54,944 nucleotides of DNA from Alcanivorax sp. S71-1-4 (GCF_009846755.1 NZ_AQOR01000027.1:1-54944); one strand, 5' to 3'; shown: positions 16,630 through 26,431, numbered from the stretch's first letter. Made by a program: numbers and translations. Notes: generated by a model from the sequence alone, not told the origin.

Positions 16630-17860
16630 CACGCTCCGGCAGCGGCAAACTCGGCAACTGCTGCCGCTGCACGCCAAGTTGCCGGTGCAACATCTCACGC
16701 GCCCGCCCCTCATCACCCAGTGCCTCGTACAGGCGCGCCAGTTCTGCCATCGCGGTGGGGCTGCCCGCCTGCACGGCGGTTTCGAAAAAGCTGCGCGCCT
16801 TGCCCCACAGCTTCGCCTTCAGCGCCACACGCCCGGCCGTCACCAGCAACACCTGATTGCCCGGGCGCTCCTGCAGCCAGCGTTCCAGCCGTGTCAGCAA
16901 CTGTTCCGGCGGCACATCATTGATCGCTTCCAGCACGGCCGGCAGGCCATCATCCCAGCGCTTGTCCAGCTCACCGGCGACGATCTTCAATGCACCGGCG
17001 CCATCATCCAGCTGCGCCAGATAACCGGCGTATTGCGCCCGCAGCTGCGGTGCGTGACGCAGCTCGCCCGGCATTTTTTTCCACAACCGGTGCAGGGCGT
17101 CACGCCGCTGCGCGGCATCGGTGAAGCCGGGTTGCGTGGCGGCCTGACGCATGCGCCCGTGCCAGGCACGGCGTTCGCGCAGGTCCAGGTTCGCGTCTGC
17201 GCTCAGGCGTCGCAGTGTCGGCATCAACTCACACACTGCCGCCCAGTCGCCCTCACGGCTGCAGGCCTCGGCGAGCAGTTGCAGCAACACCGGGCTGTCG
17301 CCGTGGCGCGGACGTTCAGCTTCCAGCAGCTCCCGTGCGCGGGTCGGGTTGTTGTCGGTCAGTGCAAAGCGCGCTGCCAGCAGCGCGGCCGGCAAGCGGC
17401 CACGCGGAAAATCCGATGCATTGCGCAACCAGTAGCGCTCCGCATCGCCGTCGCCCCGCTGGCGCGCTGCCACGGCGGCGGCCAGCAGCGCCGGCAACGG
17501 CCAGTCGGTCTGGTTGGCGGCGGCACGCAACTGCTCTTCGGCCTCGCCCCAGTGACCCGCGGCCAGCGACAGCAGCCCATTCTGCAAGCGCAGCGCACCA
17601 GCGCGACGACGGCGCCAGTGGCTCCAGCTCGCCGGGGTCAGCAGTTGCCACAGGGGCCCGGCCAGCACGGTCAACAGCACCAGCGCAAAGGCACCGGCCA
17701 GCAGCACCAGCACCAGAAACGCCAGCGAGGTTTCCAGTTCGGTGCGGCCGCGCACAATCAACACGTAACCCGGCTCGCGCAGCAGGAAGCTGCCCAGCCA
17801 CAACGCCAGGGCCAGCGCGGCGGCGAAGATGACGAACAGGATCAGCAACCGTCGCTTCAT
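16610..17860 (-). CDS. hemY: HemY-type TPR inner-membrane protein
   Basis: This 416-residue protein of the proteobacterial HemY family (not the protoporphyrinogen oxidase of that name) belongs to the hemCDXY block. Two N-terminal membrane helices (about residues 5-25 and 43-65) are followed by HemY_N and a TPR-rich helical cytoplasmic region, ending with a TPR-like segment (SFFETAVQAGSPTAMAELARLYEALGDEGRAREML). Its exact biochemical role is unsettled; a role in haem pathway regulation or scaffolding has been proposed. It overlaps hemX by 4 nt (ATGA). Its C-terminal RTSDV and stop are encoded by the intergenic repeat. Confidence 0.88.
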   Translation of the reverse strand: MKRRLLILFVIFAAALALALWLGSFLLREPGYVLIVRGRTELETSLAFLVLVLLAGAFALVLLTVLAGPLWQLLTPASWSHWRRRRAGALRLQNGLLSLAAGHWGEAEEQLRAAANQTDWPLPALLAAAVAARQRGDGDAERYWLRNASDFPRGRLPAALLAARFALTDNNPTRARELLEAERPRHGDSPVLLQLLAEACSREGDWAAVCELMPTLRRLSADANLDLRERRAWHGRMRQAATQPGFTDAAQRRDALHRLWKKMPGELRHAPQLRAQYAGYLAQLDDGAGALKIVAGELDKRWDDGLPAVLEAINDVPPEQLLTRLERWLQERPGNQVLLVTAGRVALKAKLWGKARSFFETAVQAGSPTAMAELARLYEALGDEGRAREMLHRQLGVQRQQLPSLPLPERGRTSDV

Positions 17861-18945
17861 TGCTGCGCCTCCCCGGCACGCGCCTGTTTCAGGGCCGCCA
17901 GCCCGTCACCAATATCGGGCAGCGCACGGCTGACCGGCACGGCCCGCAGCTCGGCCAGCGTCTCGCGAAAGGCGATGACCACCGGATCGCTGTCCGCAAA
18001 CCACTCGGCCAGCAGCGCGTCGGCGCGGGCCAACGCCGCGTCGTAGAGGGCGGTGCGGCCCTGCATCAACGCCAGCCGCGCTTCCTGCAGCACGCTTTCC
18101 AGATTCAGGCGCAGCAACTGCCGGCTGTCCGCATCCAGTGGCAACGGCACAGCACCCTCGTGGCGGCGCACCTGCACGGGCAGGCGGGACAGCACGCGTT
18201 CCCAGAATGACGGCGGCGTGGCGGACGGCGCGGCAGCGGGTGCTGCCTGTTCGGCTGCCGCCGAGCGCTCACGGCGCGGCAACACCAGTTCCGGCACCTG
18301 TCGCTGCAAGCCCTCCAGCCGCAGCATCACCGCTACCAGATCCACATGATCGGCAGCCGCCAGTTTCTCGATATCCGCAGCCAATGCAGCACGCAGACGC
18401 ACCGTCTCCGGCGCCTCACTGCGCGCCAGTACCTCATCGGCGGCGCGCAGCAGCCGGCGGGCGGCCTGCGGATCACCGGTCAGCAGCAGTTGCTGTTCGG
18501 CCAGGCTGGCCAGGGAAATCGCTTCGTTGATCAGCCAGTGCTGTTCCCCTGAGACCGGCGTTGCTGTCTCACGGGCGGCCAGTTCCGCCTCCATCTGCGC
18601 CATGCGCTCCGTGGTCGCGCGGTGTTCAGCCGCCATGTTGCCGGCCAGTTGTTCGTGGCCGTGCTGCAGCGCGGCGACGGCGGCGCGCCAGTCGCCCTGA
18701 TGACGCTGCAGGCCCTGCCACCACTGCCAGGCAAAGAAGGCGCAGGCCAGGATCAGCAGAAGCAACAGCAATGGCCCCAGCCAGCCGCGCTTGCGCCGCT
18801 GCGGTGTACGCGGGGGTGGCCGTTTCGGTGGCGCCGGGCGGGGGGCGGACGTGTCGACCTTGTCAGGCGCCGGGGCCGCAGGGGGCGTATCTGAGGGAGG
18901 GGTGGGAGGTGTTACCGGCTTTTCATCAGGTGTTGTGTCAGACAT
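17857..18945 (-). CDS. hemX: HemX-type single-pass membrane protein
   Basis: This 362-residue protein has a Pro-rich cytoplasmic N-terminus (residues 1-50), one membrane helix (about 55-75, GPLLLLLLILACAFFAWQWW), and a coiled-coil and helical periplasmic region, as in proteobacterial HemX (PF04375). It is often annotated as uroporphyrinogen methyltransferase-like, but no methyltransferase motif is visible. The ATG at 18945 is preferred to a longer in-frame extension because GAGG precedes it and the extension runs through hemD. It overlaps the end of hemD by 34 nt, which suggests translational coupling. Confidence 0.85.
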   Translation of the reverse strand: MSDTTPDEKPVTPPTPPSDTPPAAPAPDKVDTSAPRPAPPKRPPPRTPQRRKRGWLGPLLLLLLILACAFFAWQWWQGLQRHQGDWRAAVAALQHGHEQLAGNMAAEHRATTERMAQMEAELAARETATPVSGEQHWLINEAISLASLAEQQLLLTGDPQAARRLLRAADEVLARSEAPETVRLRAALAADIEKLAAADHVDLVAVMLRLEGLQRQVPELVLPRRERSAAAEQAAPAAAPSATPPSFWERVLSRLPVQVRRHEGAVPLPLDADSRQLLRLNLESVLQEARLALMQGRTALYDAALARADALLAEWFADSDPVVIAFRETLAELRAVPVSRALPDIGDGLAALKQARAGEAQQ

Positions 18946-19637
18946 GCCACCATATCCTCGTCGTGCGGACTCGCCGCCACTGTCAGGTTTCCGTACCCCG
19001 CCGCGCGGATAGCGGCGCCGATGCGTGCGCTGCCCGCCACCAGCAACATCTGTTGTGGCGGGCGGTGCTGCTGCAAACAGTGCCAGCTTTCCACGCTGGT
19101 CACCAGTGCCGCATCCACCGGCGGGGCCGGCCACTGGAATGCCGGATTGCAAACGCGGCGATACAGCGCCACCTGATCCACCCGTGCGCCACGGGTTGCC
19201 AGCGTCTCGGCGAACAGGGGGCGGCCACCTTCACCGCGCAATACCAGCACCTGCTGTTCCTCCAGCGATTGCAGTGCCGGCAGTGCCAGCACCGCTTCGG
19301 AATTGAAACCCGTCTGCGGCGCCACGGCCGGCAGGCCGGCATTGGCCAGCGCGGCGGCGGTGGCTTCACCGACGGCAATCCAGTGCACGCCGACGGGCCA
19401 TTGTGGCCAGTAATCGGTCAGCGCCTCGAGCGCCAGCCGCACGGCGTTGGTGCTGACCAGGAATACCGCGTGATACTGATCCAGATTCATCAGGTAACCG
19501 CGTTCACGCGCGTCCAGCACCCGTGGCTCAATGCACAGGGTGCTCTGATGCAGCGGGGTAAAGCCGGCCCCGGCGAGCAACGCCATGACCGGGGCTTCCT
19601 GCCCGGCCGGCCGGGTCACCAGCACGCGCAGGCTCAT
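18912..19637 (-). CDS. hemD: Uroporphyrinogen-III synthase
   Basis: This 241-residue enzyme cyclises and inverts ring D of hydroxymethylbilane. It begins [14 protein letters not shown], a typical HemD N-terminus, with the VFLVSTNAVRLAL and WIAVGEATAAAL motifs; HemD sequences diverge widely, so position supports the call strongly. Its start overlaps the hemC stop by one base (TGATG), and its 3' end overlaps hemX. Confidence 0.92.
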   Translation of the reverse strand: MSLRVLVTRPAGQEAPVMALLAGAGFTPLHQSTLCIEPRVLDARERGYLMNLDQYHAVFLVSTNAVRLALEALTDYWPQWPVGVHWIAVGEATAAALANAGLPAVAPQTGFNSEAVLALPALQSLEEQQVLVLRGEGGRPLFAETLATRGARVDQVALYRRVCNPAFQWPAPPVDAALVTSVESWHCLQQHRPPQQMLLVAGSARIGAAIRAAGYGNLTVAASPHDEDMVACLTQHLMKSR

Positions 19638-20569
19638 CAGGCGCGCCCGTAAATCTCGCCGAGAATACGGTCGGCGCCCTGCGCCAGCAGCGCATCGGCG
19701 ACACGGATGCCGAGCGCTTCGGCCTCGGCGCGCGTGCCGGTGGCCTCGGCGCGCAGCACCTCACTGCCGTCTTCGCTGGCCACCAGACCACGCAGCCAGA
19801 TTGTGTCGCCCTGCAATTCGGCATAGCCACCGATCGGCACCTGGCAGCCACCTTCCAGGCGCCGGTTCATGGCCCGTTCGGCCACGACCCGGTCCCAGGT
19901 ATCGACATCATTCAACGGCGCCAGCAGTGCGGCCACCGCATCGTCGTTGGCACGGCATTCAATCCCGACCGCGCCCTGCCCCACTGCCGGCAGGCTCACT
20001 TCCGGCGGCAGTTCGCAGCGAATGCGCGCGTCCAGTGCCAGACGCTTGAGCCCGGCGGCGGCCAGCAGGATGGCGTCGAATTCACCCGCGTCGAGTTTGC
20101 CCAGGCGCGTCTGTACGTTGCCGCGCAGGCTGATCACCGTCAGGTCCGGCCGCTGTGCGCGCAACTGTGCCTGGCGACGCAGGCTCGACGTGCCAACGCG
20201 GGCGCCCTGCGGCAGTGCTGCCAGGCCGTCGTAGTGCGGCGACACGAAGGCATCGCGCGGATCATGCCGTTCGCAGATCACCGGCAGGGCAAAGCCCTCC
20301 GGCAGCACCATCGGCACATCTTTCATTGAGTGCACGGCGATATCGGCCCGGCCGTCACGCATCGCTTCTTCCAGCTCCTTCACGAACAGGCCCTTGCCGC
20401 CAATCTTCGCCAGCGGGGTATCCAGGATCTTGTCGCCCTGGGTCTTGATCCGCACCAGTTCCACGCGCAGCCCGTGATGCAGTGCTTCCAGGCGCTGCTG
20501 CACAAATTCTGCCTGCCAGATGGCCAGGGGGCTGGAACGGGTCGCGATGCGTATCAGGGTGCGGCTCAT
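19637..20569 (-). CDS. hemC: Hydroxymethylbilane synthase (porphobilinogen deaminase)
   Basis: This enzyme polymerises four porphobilinogens into hydroxymethylbilane. The 310-residue protein starts [21 protein letters not shown], which fixes the start at 20569, 39 nt inside the longest frame, with GGAG 10 nt upstream. The dipyrromethane cofactor is attached to Cys242 in [13 protein letters not shown]. Other signatures are [11 protein letters not shown] and SSLRRQAQL. It is the first gene of the hemCDXY operon. Confidence 0.96.
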   Translation of the reverse strand: MSRTLIRIATRSSPLAIWQAEFVQQRLEALHHGLRVELVRIKTQGDKILDTPLAKIGGKGLFVKELEEAMRDGRADIAVHSMKDVPMVLPEGFALPVICERHDPRDAFVSPHYDGLAALPQGARVGTSSLRRQAQLRAQRPDLTVISLRGNVQTRLGKLDAGEFDAILLAAAGLKRLALDARIRCELPPEVSLPAVGQGAVGIECRANDDAVAALLAPLNDVDTWDRVVAERAMNRRLEGGCQVPIGGYAELQGDTIWLRGLVASEDGSEVLRAEATGTRAEAEALGIRVADALLAQGADRILGEIYGRA

Positions 20570-20888
20570 GGTGTCTCCTGTGTCATTCACCCGGCCCTGT
20601 CGGGCCATCGGGAGGCGGAAGTGTAGCCGAAACAGGCGCCTGGTGCGGCATGCAGCGACTTCCGTCGCACACCGGATGGACTGGCCGGTCGCGCAAAATT
20701 ACACCTGCCGGCCTATGGACTTGTTGGGTTCAAGGTCTAAACTGCGCGCTTTCACGGGCCATCCATTAGCCTGGCCCGTGCCTGCGGCTGTCTTCGCCCG
20801 CGGGGGACCCTGCCACGACGCCCCGTGGTGGCAGGCCGGGAAATCCCGACGGATTTCCGCACTCTCCACCGACCATCCGGAGGTATGC
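20570..20888. other. hemC-ndh divergent intergenic region with ndh leader hairpins
   Basis: This 319-nt gap holds no credible gene. Near ndh it has two consecutive hairpins: CCTGCCAC/GTGGCAGG (20809-20816 with 20828-20835) and GGAAATCC-CGAC-GGATTTCC (20839-20858), the second ending about 20 nt before the ndh ribosome site. Promoters for both genes should lie here, but no box pair is convincing. Confidence 0.45.
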
Positions 20889-22184
20889 ATGGGGGCAGCA
20901 AAAATCCTGGTTATCGGCGGCGGCGCCGGTGGCCTGCCACTGGTCACCTTTCTGGGCCGCACGCTGGGCAAGCACCATCTCGCCGACATCACCCTGGTGG
21001 ACAGCAGCAGCATCCACGTCTGGAAACCGCGTTATCACGAGGTCGCCACCGGCGCCATTGATGCCGACCTGGATGCCGTCGACTACCGCGCTCATGCACG
21101 CCTGAACCACTACCGTTTCGAGCCCGGCACCCTGACCCAGGTGGACGCCGCCGGGCAGACCGTGACACTGGCACCCGTGCATGACCAGCAGGGCGAGGAA
21201 GTCCTGCCCGAACGCAAGCTGGCCTACGATTATCTGGTGCTTGCCGTGGGCAGCCAGAGCAATGATTTCAACACGCCCGGCGTACGCGAACACGCCCTGT
21301 TTCTCGACAGCCGCCAACAGGCAGACCGTTTCCGCGAGCGTTTTCTCAACGCCTGCCTGCACGCCAACCACAACAACGCCCCGCTGTCGGTGGCGATTGT
21401 CGGCGGCGGCGCCACCGGCGTGGAACTGGCGGCGGAAATTCACCACGCCATTTCCATGCTCAAGCTGTACGGCCACGAGCACCTGGACCGCAAACAACTC
21501 AATGTGCACCTGATCGAAGCCGCGCCGCGCATTCTGCCGGTGCTGACCGAGCGGGTATCGGCCACCGCACACGCCCGGCTGGAAGCCCTTGGCGTGCAGG
21601 TGCATATCAACACGCTGGTGGAGCGGGCCGAGCCAAACACCTTCGTGGTCAAGAACGGCGACGACATCACCGCCGACCTGCTGGTCTGGGCCGCTGGCGT
21701 GAAGGCCCCGGACGTGCTCGGCGGCATCGAGGGGCTGGAGCGCAACCGCATCAACCAGATCGTGGTCGAGCCGACGCTTCAGGCCAAAGGCCAACCGCGC
21801 ATTTTTGTGATCGGCGACTGCGCCGCCTGCATCCTGCCCGGCAGCGAAAAACCCATTCCGCCGCGCGCGCAATCCGCGCAGCAGATGGCGCAGCACATGG
21901 CGAAGAATTTCGAGCGCCTGTTGCAGCACGACAAACCCCTGCTGCCCTTCACCTACAAGGACCGCGGCTCGCTGGTGTCGCTGAGCCAGTACAATTCGGT
22001 GGGCATGCTGATGGGCAACCTCAAGGGCGGCAACTTCTTCGTCGAAGGCTGGCTTGCCCGCATGATGTATATCAGCCTGTACCGCCTGCACCAGGCGGCA
22101 CTGTATGGCTGGCCCCGCACCCTGATGCTGCTGGTGGCCGGCCGCTTCAACCGGCTGGTGCGCCCGCGCCTGAAACTGCACTGA
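20889..22184 (+). CDS. ndh: Type II NADH dehydrogenase (NDH-2)
   Basis: This 431-residue FAD enzyme passes electrons from NADH to quinone at the inner membrane without pumping protons. The FAD fold is KILVIGGGAGGLPLV at residues 5-19, the NADH fold is VAIVGGGATGVELAAEI near 170, and IFVIGDCAA near 305 is the second FAD motif. The C-terminal region (FVEGWLARMMYISLYRLHQAALYGWPRTLMLLVAG) fits the amphipathic or membrane-anchoring end of NDH-2. The ATG at 20889 is chosen over a 123-codon in-frame extension because GGAGG sits directly upstream and homology begins there. Confidence 0.93.
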   Translation: MGAAKILVIGGGAGGLPLVTFLGRTLGKHHLADITLVDSSSIHVWKPRYHEVATGAIDADLDAVDYRAHARLNHYRFEPGTLTQVDAAGQTVTLAPVHDQQGEEVLPERKLAYDYLVLAVGSQSNDFNTPGVREHALFLDSRQQADRFRERFLNACLHANHNNAPLSVAIVGGGATGVELAAEIHHAISMLKLYGHEHLDRKQLNVHLIEAAPRILPVLTERVSATAHARLEALGVQVHINTLVERAEPNTFVVKNGDDITADLLVWAAGVKAPDVLGGIEGLERNRINQIVVEPTLQAKGQPRIFVIGDCAACILPGSEKPIPPRAQSAQQMAQHMAKNFERLLQHDKPLLPFTYKDRGSLVSLSQYNSVGMLMGNLKGGNFFVEGWLARMMYISLYRLHQAALYGWPRTLMLLVAGRFNRLVRPRLKLH

Positions 22185-22193
22185 CGCAGGGCA

Positions 22194-22233
22194 TTGAATC
22201 GCCACACACCGGCCCTGGCGTGTGGCGATTCAA
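22194..22233 (+). terminator. Intrinsic-type terminator of ndh
   Basis: TTGAATCGCCACAC and GTGTGGCGATTCAA form a 14-bp perfect stem with a 12-nt loop 9 nt after the ndh stop. A T run (22239-22243) follows after a short gap. Confidence 0.7.
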
Positions 22234-22457
22234 AACAATTTTTCAGATTTCAGCGTCCGCCTCCCTGACCTCCGCCCGACGAAATATTTTCTTACACCCA
22301 GCCAGCTCCACAGCGCACGCGGGCTCCAGCAATACCATGTGATGCAGTTCCCCTGCGATGCCGGAACTTCTGTTTTCGCATCGGTCGGATTAGCACAGGA
22401 ACCCCATGCAACCGCACTGCATTGACGTTCCATGTTGTTAGCCATTGAAGGAGAAGC

Positions 22458-22856
22458 ATGATGCACATCCGACTGAAACCGCTCGCTATCGCCATCGCCG
22501 CCATGGGTCTGGGCAGCATGGCTTTCGCCGATACCGCCGGCACCCCGCAATCCCCCTCTCCGGCCCCTGGTGCGGCACAAACCCAGGCACCGGCTGCGGC
22601 CGCGGAGGTCAGCGATCAGGAGCTGGAAAAATTCGCGGAAGCCCACAAAAAAGTGGAAGAGATTCGCGAAAAGTATGTCGGTGAGGCCCAACAGGCCGAT
22701 GACCCGGAAAAAGTAGCCGAAGTGCAGATGAATATGCAGCAGGAAATGGTGGAAGCCGTGCAGGACGAAGACCTGGACGTGGGCACCTACAACCGTATCG
22801 CGCAAATGCTGCCGTATGACGACAACCTGCGGCAGCGCGTGGAAGGCATGCTCTGA
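22458..22856 (+). CDS. Secreted DUF4168 protein
   Basis: This 132-residue protein has a Sec signal peptide (about residues 1-25, MMHIRLKPLAIAIAAMGLGSMAFA, cleavage after AFA), a low-complexity Pro/Ala linker (26-50), and a charged helical DUF4168 domain (about 51-130) with the typical ending MLPYDDNLRQRVEGML. It is likely periplasmic. The family's function is unknown. GGAG is 8-9 nt before the first of two adjacent ATGs; either could be used. A strong terminator follows, so it is a single-gene transcript. Confidence 0.82.
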   Translation: MMHIRLKPLAIAIAAMGLGSMAFADTAGTPQSPSPAPGAAQTQAPAAAAEVSDQELEKFAEAHKKVEEIREKYVGEAQQADDPEKVAEVQMNMQQEMVEAVQDEDLDVGTYNRIAQMLPYDDNLRQRVEGML

Positions 22857-22887
22857 ACAGTCTGGTCCGTCTGTTCAGGCAGTAACC

Positions 22888-22911
22888 GGGCGCCTTCGGG
22901 CGCCCTTTTTT
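22888..22911 (+). terminator. Intrinsic terminator of the DUF4168 gene
   Basis: GGGCGCC-TTCG-GGCGCCC (7-bp perfect stem with a stable TTCG loop) is followed directly by six T. This is the clearest intrinsic terminator in the window. Confidence 0.92.
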
Positions 22912-22934
22912 ATGCTGCGTCACACAAACGACGC

Positions 22935-23050
22935 GTAGGGTGCGTTGAGCACAGCGAAACGCACCATGTCCGGGCCCGGTTTCACTCCCGCAAGCCTGGC
23001 AGGGTATCACTCTCCGAACGGTGCGTTTCGCTGTGCTCAACGCACCCTAC
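22935..23050. repeat. Palindromic repeat with GTAGGGTGCG termini
   Basis: The 31-nt arms at 22935-22965 and 23020-23050 are perfect inverted copies, separated by 54 nt. The element lies between the DUF4168 terminator and the 3' end of envZ (convergent). Its terminal GTAGGGTG and internal GCGAAAC are shared with the elements at 40362 and 44935, so it belongs to one family with diverged arms. No transposase is present; it looks like a non-autonomous or REP-like element. Confidence 0.85.
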
Positions 23051-23081
23051 GGGAGCAGAAAGGGGTTTCGTGAGGCGAGGA

Positions 23082-24404
23082 TCAACGCACACGTGCCGAC
23101 AGCGCCTCCGGCTGCACGAACCGTCCCGTCACCGGCAAACGGATTTCCACCTGCAGACCACCATCAGGATGATTCACCAGCCGCACCTGCCCATGGTGCA
23201 TGTCCACGATACGCTTCACGATCGCCAGCCCCAGCCCGGAACCGGTCACGGTACGTGCCTTCTCGCCACGCGAAAAAGGCTGCAACAGCGTCGGAATGTC
23301 CTCGTCCCGGACACCCTGCCCATGGTCACGCACTGTCAGCACCACATCCTGGCCCGACAACTGCGTAGAGACCTGCACCGGCGGCTCGCCATATTTCATG
23401 GCGTTGGTCATCAGGTTGGTCAGCAGCCGCTTGAACGTCAGCCGTTTGAGCATCAGGCGCGGCACATTGCGCAGCGCGATATCCAGGTCCAGGTGATCGA
23501 ACTTGGCGCAGACGTCTTCCACCAGCACATTGATGTTTTCGTAGCTGGCCACTTCATCCGCACCGTCGCGGATGAAACCGATGAACTGTTCGAGGATCGC
23601 ATCCATGTCCTCGATATCGCCAATGATGCCTTCGGAAAGTTCTTCATCGGCGATAAATTCCGCCGACAATCGCAGCCTCGTCAGTGGCGTGCGCAGGTCA
23701 TGCGACACCCCCGCCAGCAACAGCGCACGATCCCGCTGAGCCTGTGCCAGCTCCCGGGTCATGCGGTTGAAGGCACGGTTCACCGCGTTGATTTCTTCCG
23801 GCCCGTTACGATCATTCAGCGGCGGCACCGGATCGCCCCGCCCTACCACGGCGGCCACCTGCTCCAGCCGTTTCAGCGGGCGGTTCAGGCCACGCGCGAT
23901 CAGCAACCCGGCAATGACCGCAAACAACGGCACGGTCACGCCCCAGCCCACCAGCAGATAACGGTCGTAGTCACGGAAAAATGTCATCGGCACGCGCAAC
24001 CACTGCCCCTGGAAAGACGGCGTGTTGATCCACAACACCGGGCGGCGGCTGTCCTCGAAGCGGATGTTCACCGGTTCACCGAACAATTCCTCGATTTCCG
24101 AGCGGAAACTGTTCACCACCGGCCGGCTGATCAGCGGCACCTGGCTGTCTTCGGCATCCGGTGGCGTGGCCATCATGATGCCGCTCACTTCACCCAGCCG
24201 GGCGGCGGCTTCTTCGTCGCGGGTTTCTTCATACACCGACAACTCTGCCTGCAACAGCGTCAGCCGCGAGTACTCGCGAATACCGGGCAGGTAGGCATTG
24301 CGGGCAAAGAACCACAGCGTCAGCACCTGGGTCAGAAAAATCACCAGACCGACCACCACCGCTGAGCGGGCAAAGGCGGTTCTGGGAAGCAGGTTGATGC
24401 GCAT
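23082..24404 (-). CDS. envZ: EnvZ/AmgS-type sensor histidine kinase
   Basis: This 440-residue inner-membrane kinase phosphorylates OmpR. TM1 (about residues 12-32), a periplasmic loop, TM2 (about 145-165), HAMP ([23 protein letters not shown]), the H box [17 protein letters not shown] with phospho-acceptor H235, the N box LMTNAMKYG, and G boxes [12 protein letters not shown] and [12 protein letters not shown] are all intact. The start [14 protein letters not shown] matches the conserved EnvZ N-terminus and has AGGA 9 nt upstream; a start three codons earlier is possible. Its usual partner ompR is not adjacent but about 8.4 kb upstream on the same strand, so envZ must have its own promoter here. 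Confidence 0.92.
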   Translation of the reverse strand: MRINLLPRTAFARSAVVVGLVIFLTQVLTLWFFARNAYLPGIREYSRLTLLQAELSVYEETRDEEAAARLGEVSGIMMATPPDAEDSQVPLISRPVVNSFRSEIEELFGEPVNIRFEDSRRPVLWINTPSFQGQWLRVPMTFFRDYDRYLLVGWGVTVPLFAVIAGLLIARGLNRPLKRLEQVAAVVGRGDPVPPLNDRNGPEEINAVNRAFNRMTRELAQAQRDRALLLAGVSHDLRTPLTRLRLSAEFIADEELSEGIIGDIEDMDAILEQFIGFIRDGADEVASYENINVLVEDVCAKFDHLDLDIALRNVPRLMLKRLTFKRLLTNLMTNAMKYGEPPVQVSTQLSGQDVVLTVRDHGQGVRDEDIPTLLQPFSRGEKARTVTGSGLGLAIVKRIVDMHHGQVRLVNHPDGGLQVEIRLPVTGRFVQPEALSARVR

Positions 24405-24564
24405 GCAGTACATTCCTGTCGAGGGACGTGCGGACGAGCTGCACTCATACTAACCGAAAGCCCCCGGCCGCGCTTTCCTGCGCCGCCCCCTTATTTCAGG
24501 GTGCCGCTTGCCCGGTTGTGGTTTTTACACTGCCTGTCTTTCCTCTCACGACAGGACGTTCATC

Positions 24565-26424
24565 ATGACTGCGTTTGCTTACCGGCTGCCCTGGTGCGCC
24601 GCCCTTCTCGTCACCACGCTGCTCAGTGCCTGCGGTGGCGACGGCGGCAGCCGTCAGAACCCCAACAGCCTGCACGGCACCGCTGCTGTCGGCGCCGGCA
24701 TCGCCAGTGGCACCGTCTCTGCCCGGTGCGCCGACGGCACCGGCTTTACCGATACCATTACCACAGAGGCCAACGGCATCTGGCGCGGCAGTCTGGCCAG
24801 CGCCGCCGCACTGCCGTGCGCCCTGCGTGTGGAAGGCGGCACGCCAGCGGTCACGCTCTACAGCCTGGCCACCCGGGCGGGCAATGTGAACATTACGCCA
24901 CTGACCGACCTGGCACTGGCGTTGCAGATCAATGCGCTGTCCGGCCAGGCGCTGCCGGACTGGTTCGCCGACCCGACCACCGGTGATGCCGGCCTGGACA
25001 CGCTGGCGCCGCAACTGGCCAGCGCGGCCACGGCGCTGCGCACCGCACTGGTCAACGCGGGCTACACCCCGCCGGGCAACTGGCCCAACGGCAGCACGGC
25101 GCCCTTTACGGCCCCCTTCACCGCCAACCCGGCCAGCGACCCGTATGACCAGCTGCTGGAGCAGCTCGGCGACGGCAGCCAGGGGAGCGGCCTGGACAGC
25201 CACGACGCGTTGCGCGCCAGCTTCACCAGCGGCGGCAGCCTGCCGCAGGCGCCAGCGGGCGGCGGTGGCAACGGTGGCGGCACCTCGCCCGCCACCGTCC
25301 ATGCGTCACTGACCGGCACCTACTCGCTGGTGTTCTACGCAGGCGGCGGCGAAGGCTGCGGCAACGCCTGTGATTTCATCGATGAACAGGCCGTGAGCGT
25401 GGTGGTCGGCGAGGACAACACACTGAGCATTGACGGCACGGTACTCGACAATCCTTATCACCGCCTGTTTGACGGATCGCCGCACCTGCCGGAAATCATC
25501 TGGCGCGATGGCGACGTGGAATACGCGCTGAGCAGCAACGACACTGGCACCTTCAATGAAATCAACGTCGGTGATGCCTCACGCCCCCAGGGTCCGTTCG
25601 GCGTGCCGGTGTTCATCGGCCAGTTGCGTGCCGAACAGGCGGACACGCCCGCCGCTGAAAAACTCGGCCCACTGGCCGGGGTCTATGCCCCGACCCTGAT
25701 CGAAAAAACCGTGACGTTCAGCGGCAACAGCGCCCTGACACCCGGCAGCAGTGTCTTTGTGGAGATTGACGCACAGGGCGTTGTCACCGTGGACGGCTAT
25801 CAGTTCGACCCGGCAGACCCCAGCTACCGTTTTAACGATTACACCACCAACCCGAGCCGTCCCGAATTTGCCTACCACCTGAGCATAGAGGAAAGCGCCT
25901 CGCAGACACTGAGCTTTGATGTGATTGTCAGCCCGGACATGCTGATACCCGTGGCGTGGCGCCTGACACGCACGACGCAACTTGGCGGGGGTGCCTTTTC
26001 CAGCAGCACGATAGAACTGGAGGAACGCCCCTTGCCGGACGAGGAGACAGCACTACTGAGCGAACTCAAGGCGCTGGGCGACATTACGCTGACGGTGATC
26101 GAGGATGACACCAGCTACAACAGTGGCTACGTCCTGTGCGATGAACTGCGCCTGAGTGTCAGCGACGATGGGGCCGTCAACAGCTGGCGCTATGCACTGG
26201 TGAAGGCGAGCAACGGCACCACGCTGTCATCGGAATTTTACCGCCGCAGCTACGGTCGTTATGTTGAAGAAAGCGGGGGCCGTCGCATCGGTTTCCTCCG
26301 CAATCATCTGGTGCTGCGGGAAGACGGCCAGGTGGAGGTACAGGCCCGCTTCCTCGGCAACCTGAAAGACCGTGCCAGCAGCGACCCGGCGGAAATCAGC
26401 GCCGCCGGTTGCGCCAGCCACTGA
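24565..26424 (+). CDS. Lipoprotein A of a paralogous pair (TPLTDLALAL family)
   Basis: This 619-residue lipoprotein has a signal peptide with lipobox LLSAC (acylated Cys near residue 20), then CGGDGGS. Residues about 30-110 look like a carboxypeptidase-regulatory-like beta domain (GTAAVGAGIASGTVSARC... NGIWRGSL). NITPLTDLALALQIN, then PDWFADPT and the GSTAPFTAPFT segment closely parallel the lipoprotein at 30358-31902 in the same order. A Gly-rich linker (GGGGNGGGT) precedes a beta-rich C-terminal half of unknown fold. The start at 24565 is supported by AGGA 9-10 nt upstream and by the signal peptide. The gene is divergent from envZ. Function unknown; outer-membrane or surface localisation is inferred. 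Confidence 0.8.
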   Translation: MTAFAYRLPWCAALLVTTLLSACGGDGGSRQNPNSLHGTAAVGAGIASGTVSARCADGTGFTDTITTEANGIWRGSLASAAALPCALRVEGGTPAVTLYSLATRAGNVNITPLTDLALALQINALSGQALPDWFADPTTGDAGLDTLAPQLASAATALRTALVNAGYTPPGNWPNGSTAPFTAPFTANPASDPYDQLLEQLGDGSQGSGLDSHDALRASFTSGGSLPQAPAGGGGNGGGTSPATVHASLTGTYSLVFYAGGGEGCGNACDFIDEQAVSVVVGEDNTLSIDGTVLDNPYHRLFDGSPHLPEIIWRDGDVEYALSSNDTGTFNEINVGDASRPQGPFGVPVFIGQLRAEQADTPAAEKLGPLAGVYAPTLIEKTVTFSGNSALTPGSSVFVEIDAQGVVTVDGYQFDPADPSYRFNDYTTNPSRPEFAYHLSIEESASQTLSFDVIVSPDMLIPVAWRLTRTTQLGGGAFSSSTIELEERPLPDEETALLSELKALGDITLTVIEDDTSYNSGYVLCDELRLSVSDDGAVNSWRYALVKASNGTTLSSEFYRRSYGRYVEESGGRRIGFLRNHLVLREDGQVEVQARFLGNLKDRASSDPAEISAAGCASH

Positions 26425-26431
26425 CGCCTGC

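Noticed and set aside
18946-19152. A 69-residue N-terminal extension of HemX
   Set aside because: It runs through the hemD coding region in another frame, has shadow-like composition, and the internal ATG has a ribosome site.
24508-24564. A 19-residue extension of lipoprotein A
   Set aside because: It would bury the signal peptide; the lipoprotein signal begins at the ATG at 24565.
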